A stretch of 64,000 nt of DNA from positions 4,289,754 to 4,353,753 of the forward strand of contig NZ_CP073100.1 in NCBI RefSeq assembly GCF_018137965.1. The letters run 5' to 3'. The notes beneath the pieces were generated by a model. The model was not told the origin of the DNA and searched no databases. It saw only the letters and a list, made by a program, of their open reading frames with translations. The first letter of the stretch is position 1, and each line of letters begins with the position of its first letter. This stretch comes from Luteolibacter ambystomatis (GTDB lineage: Bacteria > Verrucomicrobiota > Verrucomicrobiia > Verrucomicrobiales > Akkermansiaceae). Below, one piece after another: positions 25,583 through 35,700 of the stretch. The translations under genes were made by a program, and so were the position numbers.

Positions 25583-26149
25583 ATGTCCGCCGCCGCGCTC
25601 AAGTCCCTCCTCTTGGAAAAGTCCGTCCGCACCGGAACCTTCACGCTCGCCTCCGGTAAGGAGAGCGATCTCTACATCGACTGCCGAGTGACCGCGCTTG
25701 ATCCCTTCGGCGCGAATCTGATTGGCGAACTCGGCTGGGCGGCGGTGCGCGAGCGGATCGCGGCGGAAGGTTTGAAAATCGATGCGATCGGCGGCATGAC
25801 CCTCGGCGCGGACCCGATCTCGCTGGCGGTCGGCATGACCTCCGCGAAGCAGCATCCGGACGAGGCCCTGCAGGTCTTCACCGTCCGCAAGGAGCCGAAG
25901 GGCCACGGCCGCGGCAAGCAGATCGAGGGCAACTTCAAGGAAGGAAGTACGGTGATCGTCGTAGATGATGTGATCACCACCGGCGGTTCCACCATCAAGG
26001 CCATCGACGTGATCGAGCGCGAGGGCGGCAAGGTGGCGTTCGCGCTGGTGCTGGTGGACCGCCAGGAAGGCGGCCGCGAGGCGATCGAGGCCCGCGGCAT
26101 CCCGGTGCTGCCGCTGTTCACGCGCAAGACGCTGCTGGACGAGGCCTGA
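25583..26149 (+). CDS. pyrE: Orotate phosphoribosyltransferase
   Basis: A 188-residue type I PRTase that makes OMP from orotate and PRPP in pyrimidine synthesis. 'TLASGKESDLYIDCRVTALDP' and 'AIGGMTLGADPISLAVGM' form the orotate side, 'FTVRKEPKGHGRGKQIEG' is the flexible catalytic loop with Lys-Arg residues, and 'STVIVVDDVITTGGSTIKAIDVI' is the PRPP-binding motif. The start at ATG 25583 follows from family alignment; an upstream in-frame extension of 31 residues is not PyrE-like. The next gene starts 19 bases downstream, probably an operon. Confidence 0.95.
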   Translation: MSAAALKSLLLEKSVRTGTFTLASGKESDLYIDCRVTALDPFGANLIGELGWAAVRERIAAEGLKIDAIGGMTLGADPISLAVGMTSAKQHPDEALQVFTVRKEPKGHGRGKQIEGNFKEGSTVIVVDDVITTGGSTIKAIDVIEREGGKVAFALVLVDRQEGGREAIEARGIPVLPLFTRKTLLDEA

Positions 26150-26168
26150 TCTTCCATCCTCCGCGCTC

Positions 26169-27185
26169 ATGATCTCCCGCCGCAAGATCCAGTACCCCGT
26201 TTCCGGGCTCCTGCGGCAGTACTTGCACCGCTTCGACCGCTACCGCGAGATTCCACAGGTGTACAACGACCTGTGCCGTTTCTCCGGTGCGATCCCCTAT
26301 GACGATCCACAGGGCAAGGAAACCCTGTGGCTCACGGTGATGTATCCGCCGGACGTATTCGCGGATCTCAAGCCGAAGCTCACCCAGATCTACGCGGAAC
26401 TGAAGATCGGTGGGGAGGTGGGCCATCATGAGCACCTCACCGTGGACCGCGTCGACTTCGGTGATTTCGGGAACTCCCGGCCGTTCCGGGTGCGGATCAC
26501 CAATCTCTTCAACGACAACTCGGACTACTTCTACGTCAAGGTCGCGGACGCGTCCCGCATCTTCGGTCTGGAGCTCGAGCACATCCTTTCACCGAACCGC
26601 ATCAACTACTTCGTCAAGGGCAATACCCTGATCGAGGAGCACATCGCGGGAGTTCCGGGCAATGTCTTCCTTGAGGATTATCTGAAACGGCCGGGACTCA
26701 ACAAGGTCCGCATCGCGAAGGAATTCACCAAGTTCAACGAGCGCTGCTTCATCCGCCTGCTCGGCGACATGCGCAGCGTGAACTACGTCGTGGACATCAC
26801 CCCGGACTTCGAGGAAGTGCAGTACCGCGTGCGGCCGATCGACTTCGACCAGCAGTCGTACGAAGGCCGTGGCAAGATCTACCTCGCCTACCGTTTCGAT
26901 TCGAACCGCAGCATCACCAAGCTCGCCTTCGAAGTTCTGAACCGGAAAACCATCGACCAGTATGTGGCCGAAGAGCATGCCCAGATGGCGCGCCGCGCGA
27001 AGGTCGAGGCGGGTCGCCTGAAGGCCTTGCTCGGAATCATGCGCCGCGAGGAACTGGCCCCGCGCTCGCATGTCGGCACCCTGGCGCGGGACCTGGACAG
27101 GATGCACCAGACCTCCGGTTTCGGCGATTGCGAGACGATGGGCGAACTGACCGCCGCCCATGTCTCGATGATGGTCGGAGTGTGA
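26169..27185 (+). CDS. Conserved hypothetical protein downstream of pyrE
   Basis: A 338-residue soluble protein without signal or membrane segments. It starts 'MISRRKIQYPVSGLLRQYLHRFDRYREIPQVYNDL', has several mixed alpha/beta-looking stretches ('FGNSRPFRVRITNLFNDNSDYFYVKVADASRIFGLELEHI'), a segment 'NTLIEEHIAGVPGNVFLEDYL' and 'IDFDQQSYEGRGKIYLAYRF', and a charged helical C-terminus. The 'EEHIAGVPG' and 'RPIDFDQQSYE' blocks are vaguely kinase-like (HipA or phosphotransferase style) but I cannot assign a family. The close spacing to pyrE suggests cotranscription. Confidence 0.75.
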   Translation: MISRRKIQYPVSGLLRQYLHRFDRYREIPQVYNDLCRFSGAIPYDDPQGKETLWLTVMYPPDVFADLKPKLTQIYAELKIGGEVGHHEHLTVDRVDFGDFGNSRPFRVRITNLFNDNSDYFYVKVADASRIFGLELEHILSPNRINYFVKGNTLIEEHIAGVPGNVFLEDYLKRPGLNKVRIAKEFTKFNERCFIRLLGDMRSVNYVVDITPDFEEVQYRVRPIDFDQQSYEGRGKIYLAYRFDSNRSITKLAFEVLNRKTIDQYVAEEHAQMARRAKVEAGRLKALLGIMRREELAPRSHVGTLARDLDRMHQTSGFGDCETMGELTAAHVSMMVGV

Positions 27186-27192
27186 ACGCGGG

Positions 27193-27786
27193 TCAGCCGC
27201 CTCCGGAACCCACTTTTCCGGCGGGCGTGCCGTTCACGGGAGTACCGCCGCCGCGGGGGCTCACCACGATGGCGTGCTCGTCGAAGCGGGCCTTGGCGTC
27301 CACTTGTGAGAGGATGTATTGGAGTGCCGCCTTTGCGGGAACCTTGTTGAGCTGCAGGGTGACTTCCTTGGTCGCCAGCGTGCTCTTCGGATCGTCGAGG
27401 ACGATGTTGGCGCTCACCTGGTCCTTGCTCTCCTTCTTGACCAGGGAAGCGAGGTATTCCAGCGATTCCTGGAGGGTCGCCTTGTCGAGTTGGATCTTCT
27501 CGATCATGACCCCGCCGAATTTCGCCTCGCGCCCTTTTGCGGCAATCGCGGCGGCATTGCGCCGTACCTCATTGAGTTGGTAGCGGGCGTTGGCATTGTT
27601 GGGGTCCTGTTGGAGCGCTTTGGTGAAACTGGCTTCGGCCAGCTTGGGATCACCGGCTTCAATGGCAGCCATGCCCTCCGCGTAGGGGGAGAGTTTGGCG
27701 GGTGCGGCTGGGGCCGCGGGTTCCGCGGCGGTGGCAAATTGGAACGCGAGACAAGCCACCGGCAGAATTACGGAGCGTGTTTTCAT
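27193..27786 (-). CDS. Secreted TPR-containing protein with a secretin-type short domain
   Basis: A 197-residue exported protein: signal 'MKTRSVILPVACLAFQFATAAEP', an Ala/Pro linker, one to two TPR-like helices ('LSPYAEGMAAIEAGDPKLAEASFTKALQQDPNNANARYQL'), then about 90 residues of beta/alpha type ('VMIEKIQLDKATLQESLEYLASL', 'KEVTLQLNKVPAKAALQYILSQVDAKARFDEHAIVVSP'). This second part recalls the STN/secretin N-domain used by TonB receptors and secretins. A Gly-rich tail ends it. It converges on the gene upstream with 7 bases between stops. Role unknown. Confidence 0.75.
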   Translation of the reverse strand: MKTRSVILPVACLAFQFATAAEPAAPAAPAKLSPYAEGMAAIEAGDPKLAEASFTKALQQDPNNANARYQLNEVRRNAAAIAAKGREAKFGGVMIEKIQLDKATLQESLEYLASLVKKESKDQVSANIVLDDPKSTLATKEVTLQLNKVPAKAALQYILSQVDAKARFDEHAIVVSPRGGGTPVNGTPAGKVGSGGG

Positions 27787-27893
27787 GGTTGTGTGTTCCT
27801 CAACTCCTGAATCATGCAGGAGGATGGCCCGGCTTTCAACTTGGATTCACCGCCGGACTTGCGCCGCGTGGCGGAACATCGAAGCTGGCTGCC

Positions 27894-28925
27894 ATGGATG
27901 ACGCGTACTGGATGGCCCTCGCGCTGGAGGAGGCACGGAACGGAGTGGGCCGTACGGCTCCGAATCCTCCCGTGGGTGCCGTCATCGTCAAGGACGGTGC
28001 GTTGATCGGCCGCGGCTGGCATCGCGCCGCCGGCCAGGCCCATGCCGAGCGCGAGGCGCTGGCGGATGCGCTGCGGAATACGGGTGCGGAGGCGATCCGT
28101 GGTTCGACCGCGTATGTGACCTTGGAGCCTTGTTCCACGTTTGGCCGCACGCCGCCTTGCACCGCGGGATTGATCGAGGCCGGAGTTTCCCGGGTGGTGT
28201 ACGCGGTGAAGGACCGGAATCCGGCTCATGTGGGCCGGGCGGATGCCGTGCTCGCCGGAGCGGGCATCGAAGTCGCGTCCGGGATCTTGGAAAAGGAGGC
28301 CACCGATCTGCTGCGCCCGTTTTTCCAAGTCCAGGAGACCGGGCGGCCGTGGGTGATTTGGAAGACCGCCATGAGCCTCGATGGCCGTATCACCCGCCCG
28401 CCGGGCGAAGGCCAGTGGTTGAGCGGCGAAGCCTCCCGGGCCGATGTGCAGAAACTGCGCGGCGAGGTGGATGCCATTCTCACCTCCGGGGAAACCGTGC
28501 GGCGGGACCGGCCCCAGCTGACGATCCGGCAGCCGGAATGGCTGGAGGGGCGCAATCAGCCGTGGCGAGTGGTGGTGACGGATCGGCTGGAGGAGTTGCC
28601 GACCGATGCGGCGCTGTTCACGGATGAATGGCGGGATCGGACGCTCATCCGTCCCGCCGGAGATTTGCCCGGTATGCTCGGAAACCTCGCCGCGGGGCAG
28701 GGAGTGCTCAGCGTGCTGGTGGAGGCGGGCGGTGCGTTTTCCGCGGCACTCTTCGAGGCCGGGTGCGTGGACGAGGTGGTGATCTATCTCGCTCCCCTGC
28801 TATGCGGAGGGGATGTTCCGGCACTTGCGGGAACAGGGTTGCCCGTTCCCGCGTCACTGGAGGATGTCCGCTACGAGCGCATCGGCGATGACGTCCGGAT
28901 GCGCGCGCGGGTGGCGCGGGGTTGA
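27894..28925 (+). CDS. ribD: Bifunctional riboflavin biosynthesis deaminase/reductase RibD
   Basis: A 343-residue bifunctional enzyme that deaminates and then reduces the pyrimidine intermediate of riboflavin synthesis. The N-terminal zinc deaminase has His50 and Glu52 ('GQAHAEREA') plus Cys80 and Cys89 ('LEPCSTFGRTPPC'). The reductase half starts near residue 150: 'RPWVIWKTAMSLDGRI', 'VDAILTSGETVRRDRPQLTIR', 'VLVEAGGAFSAALFEAGCVDEVVIYLAP'. The start at ATG 27894 gives 'MDDAYWMALALEEARNG', as the family begins. No FMN riboswitch is seen upstream. Its TGA is directly adjacent to the stop of the convergent next gene. Confidence 0.96.
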   Translation: MDDAYWMALALEEARNGVGRTAPNPPVGAVIVKDGALIGRGWHRAAGQAHAEREALADALRNTGAEAIRGSTAYVTLEPCSTFGRTPPCTAGLIEAGVSRVVYAVKDRNPAHVGRADAVLAGAGIEVASGILEKEATDLLRPFFQVQETGRPWVIWKTAMSLDGRITRPPGEGQWLSGEASRADVQKLRGEVDAILTSGETVRRDRPQLTIRQPEWLEGRNQPWRVVVTDRLEELPTDAALFTDEWRDRTLIRPAGDLPGMLGNLAAGQGVLSVLVEAGGAFSAALFEAGCVDEVVIYLAPLLCGGDVPALAGTGLPVPASLEDVRYERIGDDVRMRARVARG

Positions 28926-29249
28926 TCAGAAGCGGATGGTGATGCCGGGGCGGTGGTAGCCGTAGCCGCCATAGGTATACCCGCCGCGGTACGGAGTGTA
29001 GCTCCCGCGATAGTAGGTGCGGCCCCAGCCGCAGCGATGCTGGATCGGCAGGACGCGCGTGCGCCAGACCGGACGGCCCCAGCCATCATAGAACGCGACG
29101 TAGCGCTGGACGTAAATGGGGCAGCCGCAGCGGGCATAGCTGCTGACGTAAGTACTCCGGCCGGAGTGGTAATGGCGGGCTTCCGCCTGCGGGGTGGCAC
29201 CGAAAAAGGCCATCGCCGCGGCAGCAAGGGAAAGGGCGATTCGTTTCAT
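28926..29249 (-). CDS. Small secreted Tyr/Gly/Arg-rich protein
   Basis: A 107-residue exported protein: signal 'MKRIALSLAAAAMAFFGATPQAEA', then a short mature chain with 'RCGCPIYVQRYVAFYDGWGRPVWRT' and a C-terminal low-complexity Tyr/Gly/Arg stretch ('YYRGSYTPYRGGYTYGGYGY'). Such tails occur in small cell-surface proteins of unknown function. I recognise no family. The start at 29249 is set by the signal peptide. Confidence 0.7.
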   Translation of the reverse strand: MKRIALSLAAAAMAFFGATPQAEARHYHSGRSTYVSSYARCGCPIYVQRYVAFYDGWGRPVWRTRVLPIQHRCGWGRTYYRGSYTPYRGGYTYGGYGYHRPGITIRF

Positions 29250-29431
29250 GGCTGTGAAGGGTTGGTTTACGTCCTTTTCGACGGGCTCCGCGGAAGCGCT
29301 ATTCAAAATCCTTCACGGATTCGCGGGTGCGATTTGCAAGGTCCTGTTGGAGGGAGTATGTTGAGACGATAAACCGGCATTTCTTTGATTCCGCCGGGTA
29401 CCCAGTCATCCAACCACAACCCTTTCCCGTC

Positions 29432-30136
29432 ATGAGTGAATCCAATTCCAATGTGTTCGTGCTGTCCCGGATCAACAAGGCGCTGCGCGGAGACTTCCAG
29501 CATCTCAGCGAGGCCGACTCCGAGTTGCAGGGCATGCTGAAGGACACGCGCTCCTTCGGTGAGCGTGTGCTTCCTTCCATCGGTTCCGATCCCACCTGGA
29601 AAAGCCGGTGGGAAACGGCGGAGTCATTGCTGGCGGAGATCCGTCTTTACACCGCGAAGTTGCGCGAGGAACTGGAAAGCGAGGCGACTTCTCCTCTCGC
29701 CGGGTTCGATGCCGTTGTCACCCGCGATGAGAATCTCCATGAGACGCTGCACGGTCTTTCGTCGCAACTGGATCGTGCGCTCGACATTGATGACCGGGAG
29801 GACTGGCGCGAGTTGTGGCAGTCGGTGGAGGGCCAGCTCGATGTGATCCGCGCCTATCTTGCTGCCACCCGCGCCCGGGTGGAAACCCGCCGCAAGCACG
29901 GCGAGGCGGAGTCCGAGCGGCTGCGCCAGGAGGTTCTCAGCCATCTGCCGGCAGATGCCTCGCTGGAAGACCCGGCGAAGTATTCCGCGGAGTACGAACG
30001 CGCCTTCCAGCAGTTCCAGCGGGACAAGCACCGCACCGGTGGCTTGATCGATATTTTCAAGGGCCTCCTGCTCATTCAGGAGGAAGGTCCGGAAGCGAAG
30101 CTCCGCCGCCGTCTCCACGAACCGGCGGACGGGTGA
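29432..30136 (+). CDS. Hypothetical alpha-helical protein
   Basis: A 234-residue soluble, highly charged, mostly helical protein, with heptad-like stretches ('WETAESLLAEIRLYTAKLREELESEA', 'VIRAYLAATRARVETRRKHGEAESERLRQEVLSHL'). No signal or membrane segment is seen. It ends 'TGGLIDIFKGLLLIQEEGPEAKLRRRL'. I cannot assign a family. The start is the ATG at 29432; the 180-base gap before it shows nothing obvious. It is followed by a terminator. Confidence 0.75.
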   Translation: MSESNSNVFVLSRINKALRGDFQHLSEADSELQGMLKDTRSFGERVLPSIGSDPTWKSRWETAESLLAEIRLYTAKLREELESEATSPLAGFDAVVTRDENLHETLHGLSSQLDRALDIDDREDWRELWQSVEGQLDVIRAYLAATRARVETRRKHGEAESERLRQEVLSHLPADASLEDPAKYSAEYERAFQQFQRDKHRTGGLIDIFKGLLLIQEEGPEAKLRRRLHEPADG

Positions 30137-30168
30137 GCAGACCAGCGGCCGGATGAAAGAAATGGACG

Positions 30169-30197
30169 AAAGGGAGCCGTTCTGCTGGCTCCCTTTT
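30169..30197 (+). terminator. Intrinsic terminator
   Basis: AAAGGGAGCC (30169-30178), an 8-base loop and GGCTCCCTTTT (30187-30197). It lies between the helical protein and the DUF3472 gene and overlaps neither. Confidence 0.85.
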
Positions 30198-30218
30198 GTC
30201 ATTTCCGTTTGTCGCATT

Positions 30219-31469
30219 ATGAAACCTGCATTCCTCATCCTGGCGGCGCTGACCGCCAGCCTTCACGCCGATCCGGTCCGGATCCCCGCCCACACCGCCT
30301 ACCTTGAACCCGATGCGAACGGCGCACGGATTTCCGAGAACAAACCGATCACCGGCTGGAACAAGCCCGGCCTGAAGATCGAGTGGTTCGGCCAGATCAA
30401 GACCGCAGGGAAACTGGATACCTCCATCGAAGTCACCCTGCCCGCCGGCAAGGAATCGCGCCTGCGCCTCACCGTCGCCGGGAAATCGCGCGAGGCCGTG
30501 GTGAAGGGCACCGGCAGCCCTGCTCCGGTTTCCTTCGGCTCGTTCGACATCGCCAAGACCGGCTACCAACGCTTCCTGCTGGAATCCTTGAATCGTCCCA
30601 ATGAAACCAATGGCGATGTGGGCGACCTGCTGCTCGATGGCCCTGCGGCGAAGGACGCGCATTTCAATCTCAAGGAGCGCCGCAATGCCGCCTCCATCCA
30701 CCTTTCTTATCCGAATCCGGAAGGCGTGAACGTGGAGGCTTTTTACTGTGAAGCCACCGCCGTTGCCGATCCGGTGGCGACCTACTACATGGTTTGTGGC
30801 TGGGATCGCGGTTACTTCGGGATGCAGGTGAACAGCCCCACCGAGCGCCGGATCATCTTCTCGGTGTGGGATGCGGGTGGCGAGGCCAAGGATCGTTCCA
30901 AGGTCGGCGCGGAGGACCGCACGATGCTCGTCGCGAAGGGTGACGGCGTGGACAGCGGCGACTTCGGCAATGAAGGCACCGGTGGTCACAGCCATCTCGT
31001 GTACAACTGGAAGACCGGTTCCACACAGCGTTTCGTCGTCACCGCGAAGGTGCTGGATGGCAATCACACCGTCTATTCCGGCTTCTGGTTCCATCCGGAA
31101 CAGAAGAAGTGGATGCTGATCTCAAGTTGGAAAGCTCCGAAAACCGGCTCCTGGCTGAAGGGACTCTACAGCTTCAGCGAGAACTTCGGCGGCGCGAACG
31201 GCCAGCTCCTGCGCAAGTGCTACTATGGCAACCAGTGGGCTCGCACCGACAAGGGCCAGTGGATCGAGATCACCCGCGCCAACTTCAGTCACGATGGCAC
31301 CGGCAAGGAAGACCGCCTCGACCGCTACATGGGTGTGGATCACGGCCGTTTTTTCCTCAGCCAGGGTGGCTTCACGGATGATTTCGTGAAATACGGCACG
31401 CCGTTCGACCGTCCGGCGACCAAGACTCCACCGAACGATTTGAAACTGCCGCCGCTGCCGGGGATGTGA
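30219..31469 (+). CDS. Secreted DUF3472/DUF5077-type protein
   Basis: A 416-residue exported protein: signal 'MKPAFLILAALTASLHA'. Residues 20-130 form a beta-rich domain ('HTAYLEPDANGARISENKPITGW' to 'FLLESLNRPNE') that looks like DUF5077. Residues about 150-390 match DUF3472 by 'NVEAFYCEATAVADPVATYYMVCGWDRGYFGMQVNSPTERRIIFSVWD' and 'GEGTGGHSHLVYNW'-like and 'LYSFSENFGGANGQL' elements. These domains often occur in polysaccharide-degradation loci, but no activity is established. The family call is from memory of the motif. A terminator follows. Confidence 0.8.
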   Translation: MKPAFLILAALTASLHADPVRIPAHTAYLEPDANGARISENKPITGWNKPGLKIEWFGQIKTAGKLDTSIEVTLPAGKESRLRLTVAGKSREAVVKGTGSPAPVSFGSFDIAKTGYQRFLLESLNRPNETNGDVGDLLLDGPAAKDAHFNLKERRNAASIHLSYPNPEGVNVEAFYCEATAVADPVATYYMVCGWDRGYFGMQVNSPTERRIIFSVWDAGGEAKDRSKVGAEDRTMLVAKGDGVDSGDFGNEGTGGHSHLVYNWKTGSTQRFVVTAKVLDGNHTVYSGFWFHPEQKKWMLISSWKAPKTGSWLKGLYSFSENFGGANGQLLRKCYYGNQWARTDKGQWIEITRANFSHDGTGKEDRLDRYMGVDHGRFFLSQGGFTDDFVKYGTPFDRPATKTPPNDLKLPPLPGM

Positions 31470-31488
31470 GCTTCCGTTTCTGATTTCG

Positions 31489-31524
31489 CGGGCCGGTGGA
31501 TCCAGCATCCTCCGGCCCGTTTTT
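31489..31524 (+). terminator. Intrinsic terminator
   Basis: CGGGCCGG (31489-31496) pairs with CCGGCCCG (31512-31519), then TTTTT (31520-31524). It ends the DUF3472 gene. Confidence 0.88.
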
Positions 31525-31535
31525 GTGTACGGCGA

Positions 31536-32636
31536 TCAACCGCCTCCGCCGGGCCCGCGGAACGCATCGCCTTCGTAGAACCGGAACGGTTGGAGCATCA
31601 GCCCGCCCTTGCGGAAACGCGGAGCGGCCGGGTTTTTCAGCCACTCGCCGAGGATGCGCTCCAGCCGTTGGAGCGGCAGCCGGAAATGGGCGGGCCGTGG
31701 TTGGAACCATTCGATATGGCTGTCATAGGTCAGCACCACGCCCACGATGTCGCGGCCAAAGGCCAGACCACGGTTTGCCAGCAGCGCGGCGGTCGCGACA
31801 AAGTCGATCCATTCCACGAAAACCATGGCGCTGGGGATGCGGGCGTTGAAGACCTTGGCGAGCAGCGAAGGGATGGTGGTCGGGTTGCGTGTCGGCGAGG
31901 TCGGCACGTGGTAGTTTGGCACGAAGGGGATATTCCGGGCGGCCAGCGCGTCGGCGAATTGCGTGCGTACCGGCTCGCTGAGATAGTCCTGAAGGCCGCA
32001 GACCGGCATGCAGATGTGGCGATGACCGAGCGCCAGCAGCTTGTCCAAGGCGGATTCCAAGCGGGCCCGGAGGCTGACACCGACGGCCACGACCGGGGTA
32101 TTGGCGGGAGCACCACCCACAAAGAGGGTCGGCATGCCGCGGCGGCTGGCCCATTCCGCCAGCACCTTGTTTCCTGCCAGAGCGACGAGTTGGGTGGGTC
32201 GGACTTCGTCGAGCACTTCGTCCCAGCGCGGGCTGGAGCGGGTGGCATCGGCGTAGGGAATGATGCGGTGGTGGAATTCCCATCCGTGGCGCACGCATTC
32301 CAGCATCACGCGGTCCACGCCGGAGCGGCTGCTCGATTCGAATTCGCCGATCGGCTTCGGGCTGATGAGGAGGATGACCTTGCGGCGCGCCGCCGGTTTG
32401 GCCGGGGTTTTAGCTTCCGAGCCGAGACGGTAGGGACGGCGCGGTTTGCCCCGGACGACCAATCCTTCCTCGGCGAGCCGTTCCAAGGCGGAGAGCAAAG
32501 TGGGCACGCTGACTTGGAGGGATTTTGCCAGTTCACGGCAGGGGGGCAGTTCGCTGGAAAAGGCTCCTGAAGCTATCTGCCGCCGGAGATGCGTGGCGGT
32601 GTCTTCCACCAGCAGGGCGCGTTTCACCGGGGTCAT
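31536..32636 (-). CDS. GntR-type winged-helix regulator with LacI-type sugar-binding domain
   Basis: A 366-residue transcription factor. Residues 1-75 are a GntR-like winged helix ('ATHLRRQIASGAFSSELPPCRELAKSLQVSVPTLLSALERLAEEGLVVRGKPRRPYRL'). After a basic linker, residues about 95-345 form a periplasmic-binding-protein/LacI-type effector domain ('KVILLISPKPIGEF', 'QLVALAGNKVLAEWASRRGMPTLFVGGAP', 'ALDKLLALGHRHICMPV', 'PSAMVFVEWIDFVATAALLANRGLAFGRDIVGVVLTYD'). This plan is frequent in Verrucomicrobia beside carbohydrate genes. It diverges from the chitinase gene, and a 19-bp near-perfect palindrome lies between them, so autoregulation and control of the chitinase by a sugar effector are likely. 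Confidence 0.85.
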   Translation of the reverse strand: MTPVKRALLVEDTATHLRRQIASGAFSSELPPCRELAKSLQVSVPTLLSALERLAEEGLVVRGKPRRPYRLGSEAKTPAKPAARRKVILLISPKPIGEFESSSRSGVDRVMLECVRHGWEFHHRIIPYADATRSSPRWDEVLDEVRPTQLVALAGNKVLAEWASRRGMPTLFVGGAPANTPVVAVGVSLRARLESALDKLLALGHRHICMPVCGLQDYLSEPVRTQFADALAARNIPFVPNYHVPTSPTRNPTTIPSLLAKVFNARIPSAMVFVEWIDFVATAALLANRGLAFGRDIVGVVLTYDSHIEWFQPRPAHFRLPLQRLERILGEWLKNPAAPRFRKGGLMLQPFRFYEGDAFRGPGGGG

Positions 32637-32662
32637 AATTCAGCATGCAATTTCTGTTCCGC

Positions 32663-32681
32663 TGTTCAAGCAGCTTGATCA
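32663..32681. promoter_or_regulatory. Candidate operator between regulator and chitinase
   Basis: TGTTCAAGCAGCTTGATCA: a 19-bp palindrome (core TCAAG-CAG-CTTGA) mismatched only at two symmetric positions and the centre. It starts 27 bases from the regulator's start codon and ends 95 bases before the chitinase start. It fits a dimeric GntR/LacI-type operator. Confidence 0.6.
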
Positions 32682-32776
32682 GGCGGCATGAAATCCCCGG
32701 ATTGCCAATGGGTTTCACAAATGGGAGGGAACAGGAGTTCGGGAAAAATCCCGGATAGTTCCCCAAACCCACCTCC

Positions 32777-35700
32777 ATGTTCCGGACCCTCCTGCTTGGC
32801 GGCCTGCTGCCATTCCTGCCTCTCTGCGCCCATGCGGCGGGAGGCGCGGATTCCCAACCCACCCGTAACACCGCCAGCCATGGCAAGCGGGTGATCGGCT
32901 ATATCACCCAGTGGGATGCGTGGAAGGGCACCTCCGCCGGCCTCCCGAAGCAGGGTTTCCTGAACCACCTCAACATCGACTACTCCCAGTACACGCATCT
33001 GAACTTCTCGTTCTTCGGTGTGGCGCAGGATGGTTCGCTGCACAGCGGGGACTTCCGGAATCCGAACATCTATCAGGCCGGTCAGGTGCAGGCACCCGCG
33101 GCGTTGTTGAACGGCGACGTCTATTCCTCATGGGACTACTATCTCGTCTGGGGCGAGTTGAGTCCGCAGTGGAACTTCACCAGTCAGGTGACGGCGGCGG
33201 GTTTCGAGTCCTATGGAAACGGGTGGCGGCACACGCCGAGCGGCCTGACAGGACCGATGCCCGTGCCCTATCATGTGCCCGGCACCATGCCGGGTGTGCT
33301 TGAGCTGGCGCACGCGAAGGGGGTGAAGGTGATGGCCAGCATCGGCGGCTGGAGCATGTGCAAGCACTACGGCGCGATGGCGGCGGATCCGGTGAAGCGC
33401 GCGCGCTTCGTGGCGGATTGCCAGCGCCTGATCGCGCTGGGCTTTGATGGCATCGACTTCGATTGGGAATACCCCGGCACCTCCGGCGGCATGAATTTTG
33501 TGGGCACCCAGGCGGACTACGCGAACTTCGTCACACTGATGCAGGAGGTGCGCGCGGCGATCGGCTCCACCAAGCAAATGAGCGCGGCGTTGAGCTGCGC
33601 GCCCTCGAAGCTGGAGGGTTTCGATTGGACCGCCGTGGCGGGCCTGCTCGATTCCATCGACCTGATGACGTATGACGTGCAGGGCGGCTGGTCGGACAAG
33701 GCCGGGCACAATGCCCCGCTCTACGCGTATCCGGATGAGGAAGGCGGCGCGATGTCCTGCGACACTACGGTGCAGTACTTGATCGGCAAAGGTGTGCCGC
33801 GAGGAAAGATCGCGCTGGGGCTGCCTTTCTATGGCCGTGGCGTGGTGTGCTCCGGCAGTGCGGCGCTGGGTGCTTCCACCGTGAAGATCCAGAAGACCGT
33901 GCAGCCGGATGGACCGATCACCACCTGCGGTGACTTCGCCGCGTGGGGCGACTACGATGCCACGCCGAACTACGAATACATACGCCAGAATCTCTCCGGC
34001 TGGACCCGCCATTGGGATGATGTCGCGAAGGTTCCGTATCTGACCAAGGGCAGTTCGTTCCTCAGCTACGATGATTCCCGTAGCATCGGCCTGAAGGCGG
34101 AATACGTGCGCGCGCAGAACCTCGGCGGGGTGATCGTCTGGCATGCCTATGGCGACCTGCGCGCGGGCGCCATCCAGGACAATTCGGCCAAGCTCCCGTA
34201 CAGCCCCGCCACCGATGCGCCGCTGGTGAACGTGGTGAACTCCGTGCTCGCCGGAGACGCGGTGCCCGCGGATGGCACCGAAGGTCCCTCCCCCGCCACC
34301 GGTCCGCAGCGGGGCCTGAACACCCTGCCCTCCCATCCGCTGGTGATCGGCTATCTCAACGGCCTCCGCAACGCGCAGGGCCAGGATCAGGTCATCAGCG
34401 ACTATCCCGCCGCCCTGCAGGCCGCGAATCTGGAAGCGTTCGATGTGATCGTCACCGCCTTTGCCGAACCGAAGGCGGATGGAACGATCGGTACCACCCT
34501 GGGTTCATTCTCCTCGTACCTGCCAGCGGTGGTGAATGAAGGTCACACGCTCGGGAAGTCCGTGGTCGTGAGCATCGGCGGAGCCTATCCCGCCGCACTC
34601 GCGGATCAGTATGCGACCATCGCCGCCAGCCCGACGCTGCGGCAGACCTTCGCGAACAACGTGTTGGCTTTCCTGCAGGCAAACCATCTCGATGGTCTCG
34701 ACATCGACTACGAGTTTCCCGCCGATGCAGGCACCTCGCGCACGAATTTCACCGCGCTGATGCAGACGCTCTATACCACGGTGAAGGCGGCGGATTCCCG
34801 CTACATCGTCATGTTCGGCAGCGGACCGGGCTGGTATCTCGGCGGTTTTGATTTCGCCACACTCGGAAGTTATACGGATTTCTTTTTCTACTTCGGCTAC
34901 GATTGGAAGAACCCCGCGAACGGCTCGCTGCGCAAGCCCGGTTCCACCCAGTGGACGCTGGCGAACGACCAGCTTCCGGAGGCTTCGGTGAAGGGTGGTG
35001 TCGACTACGTGCTGGGCAAGGGCTTCCCGGCTTCGAAGGTGATCGTCGGCCTGCCGTTCTATGGTTCCAACAACCATTCGTGGTCCTCCGTGCGTGATAC
35101 CTGGGCGGCGAACCAGGCGGCCTACACCGCGGCCATTGATCCCAACGCGCTGGAAGTACAGATCAACGGCGAGTGGTTCACGCCGCCGGATGCGATGAAG
35201 CGCAAGATGGACGGACTGCTGTCCTCCACCGGCACCGTGCTGGCGGGAGGTGCGACGGTTCGCGGGGTCGGCTGCTGGGAGATCGGCCACGAGCACGCCT
35301 CGCACCCGGATCTTTCGAATGCCTTCGCCGAATGGATCGCGGGAAGCACCAGCGGACCGCCGGTGATCTCGGTGGCCGGCGGAAGCATCGCGGAGGGAAA
35401 TGTTGGTACCGGCTTGCTGAATTTCACCATCACGCTCTCCAAGGCCGCCGCCACCTCCGTGACCGTGGACTACGCCACCGCGAACGGCACCGCCACCGCA
35501 GGCAGCGACTATGTTTCCCGTAGCGGCACGCTGGTCTTCGCCGCCGGTGAAACCTCGAAGACCATCGCCGTCACCATCAATGGAGACGAGACGGTGGAGG
35601 CGAATGAAACCTTCACGCTCACGCTTTCCAATCCCACCGGGGGGACTCTCGGTACATCCATCGCCACGGGTACCATCACCAATGACGACAGCAATGGTCC

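Noticed and set aside
28130..28145. Fourth parS-like site (TGTTCCACGTTTGGCC) in ribD
   Set aside because: Only the left half matches; the right half departs at several positions, so it is not a palindrome.
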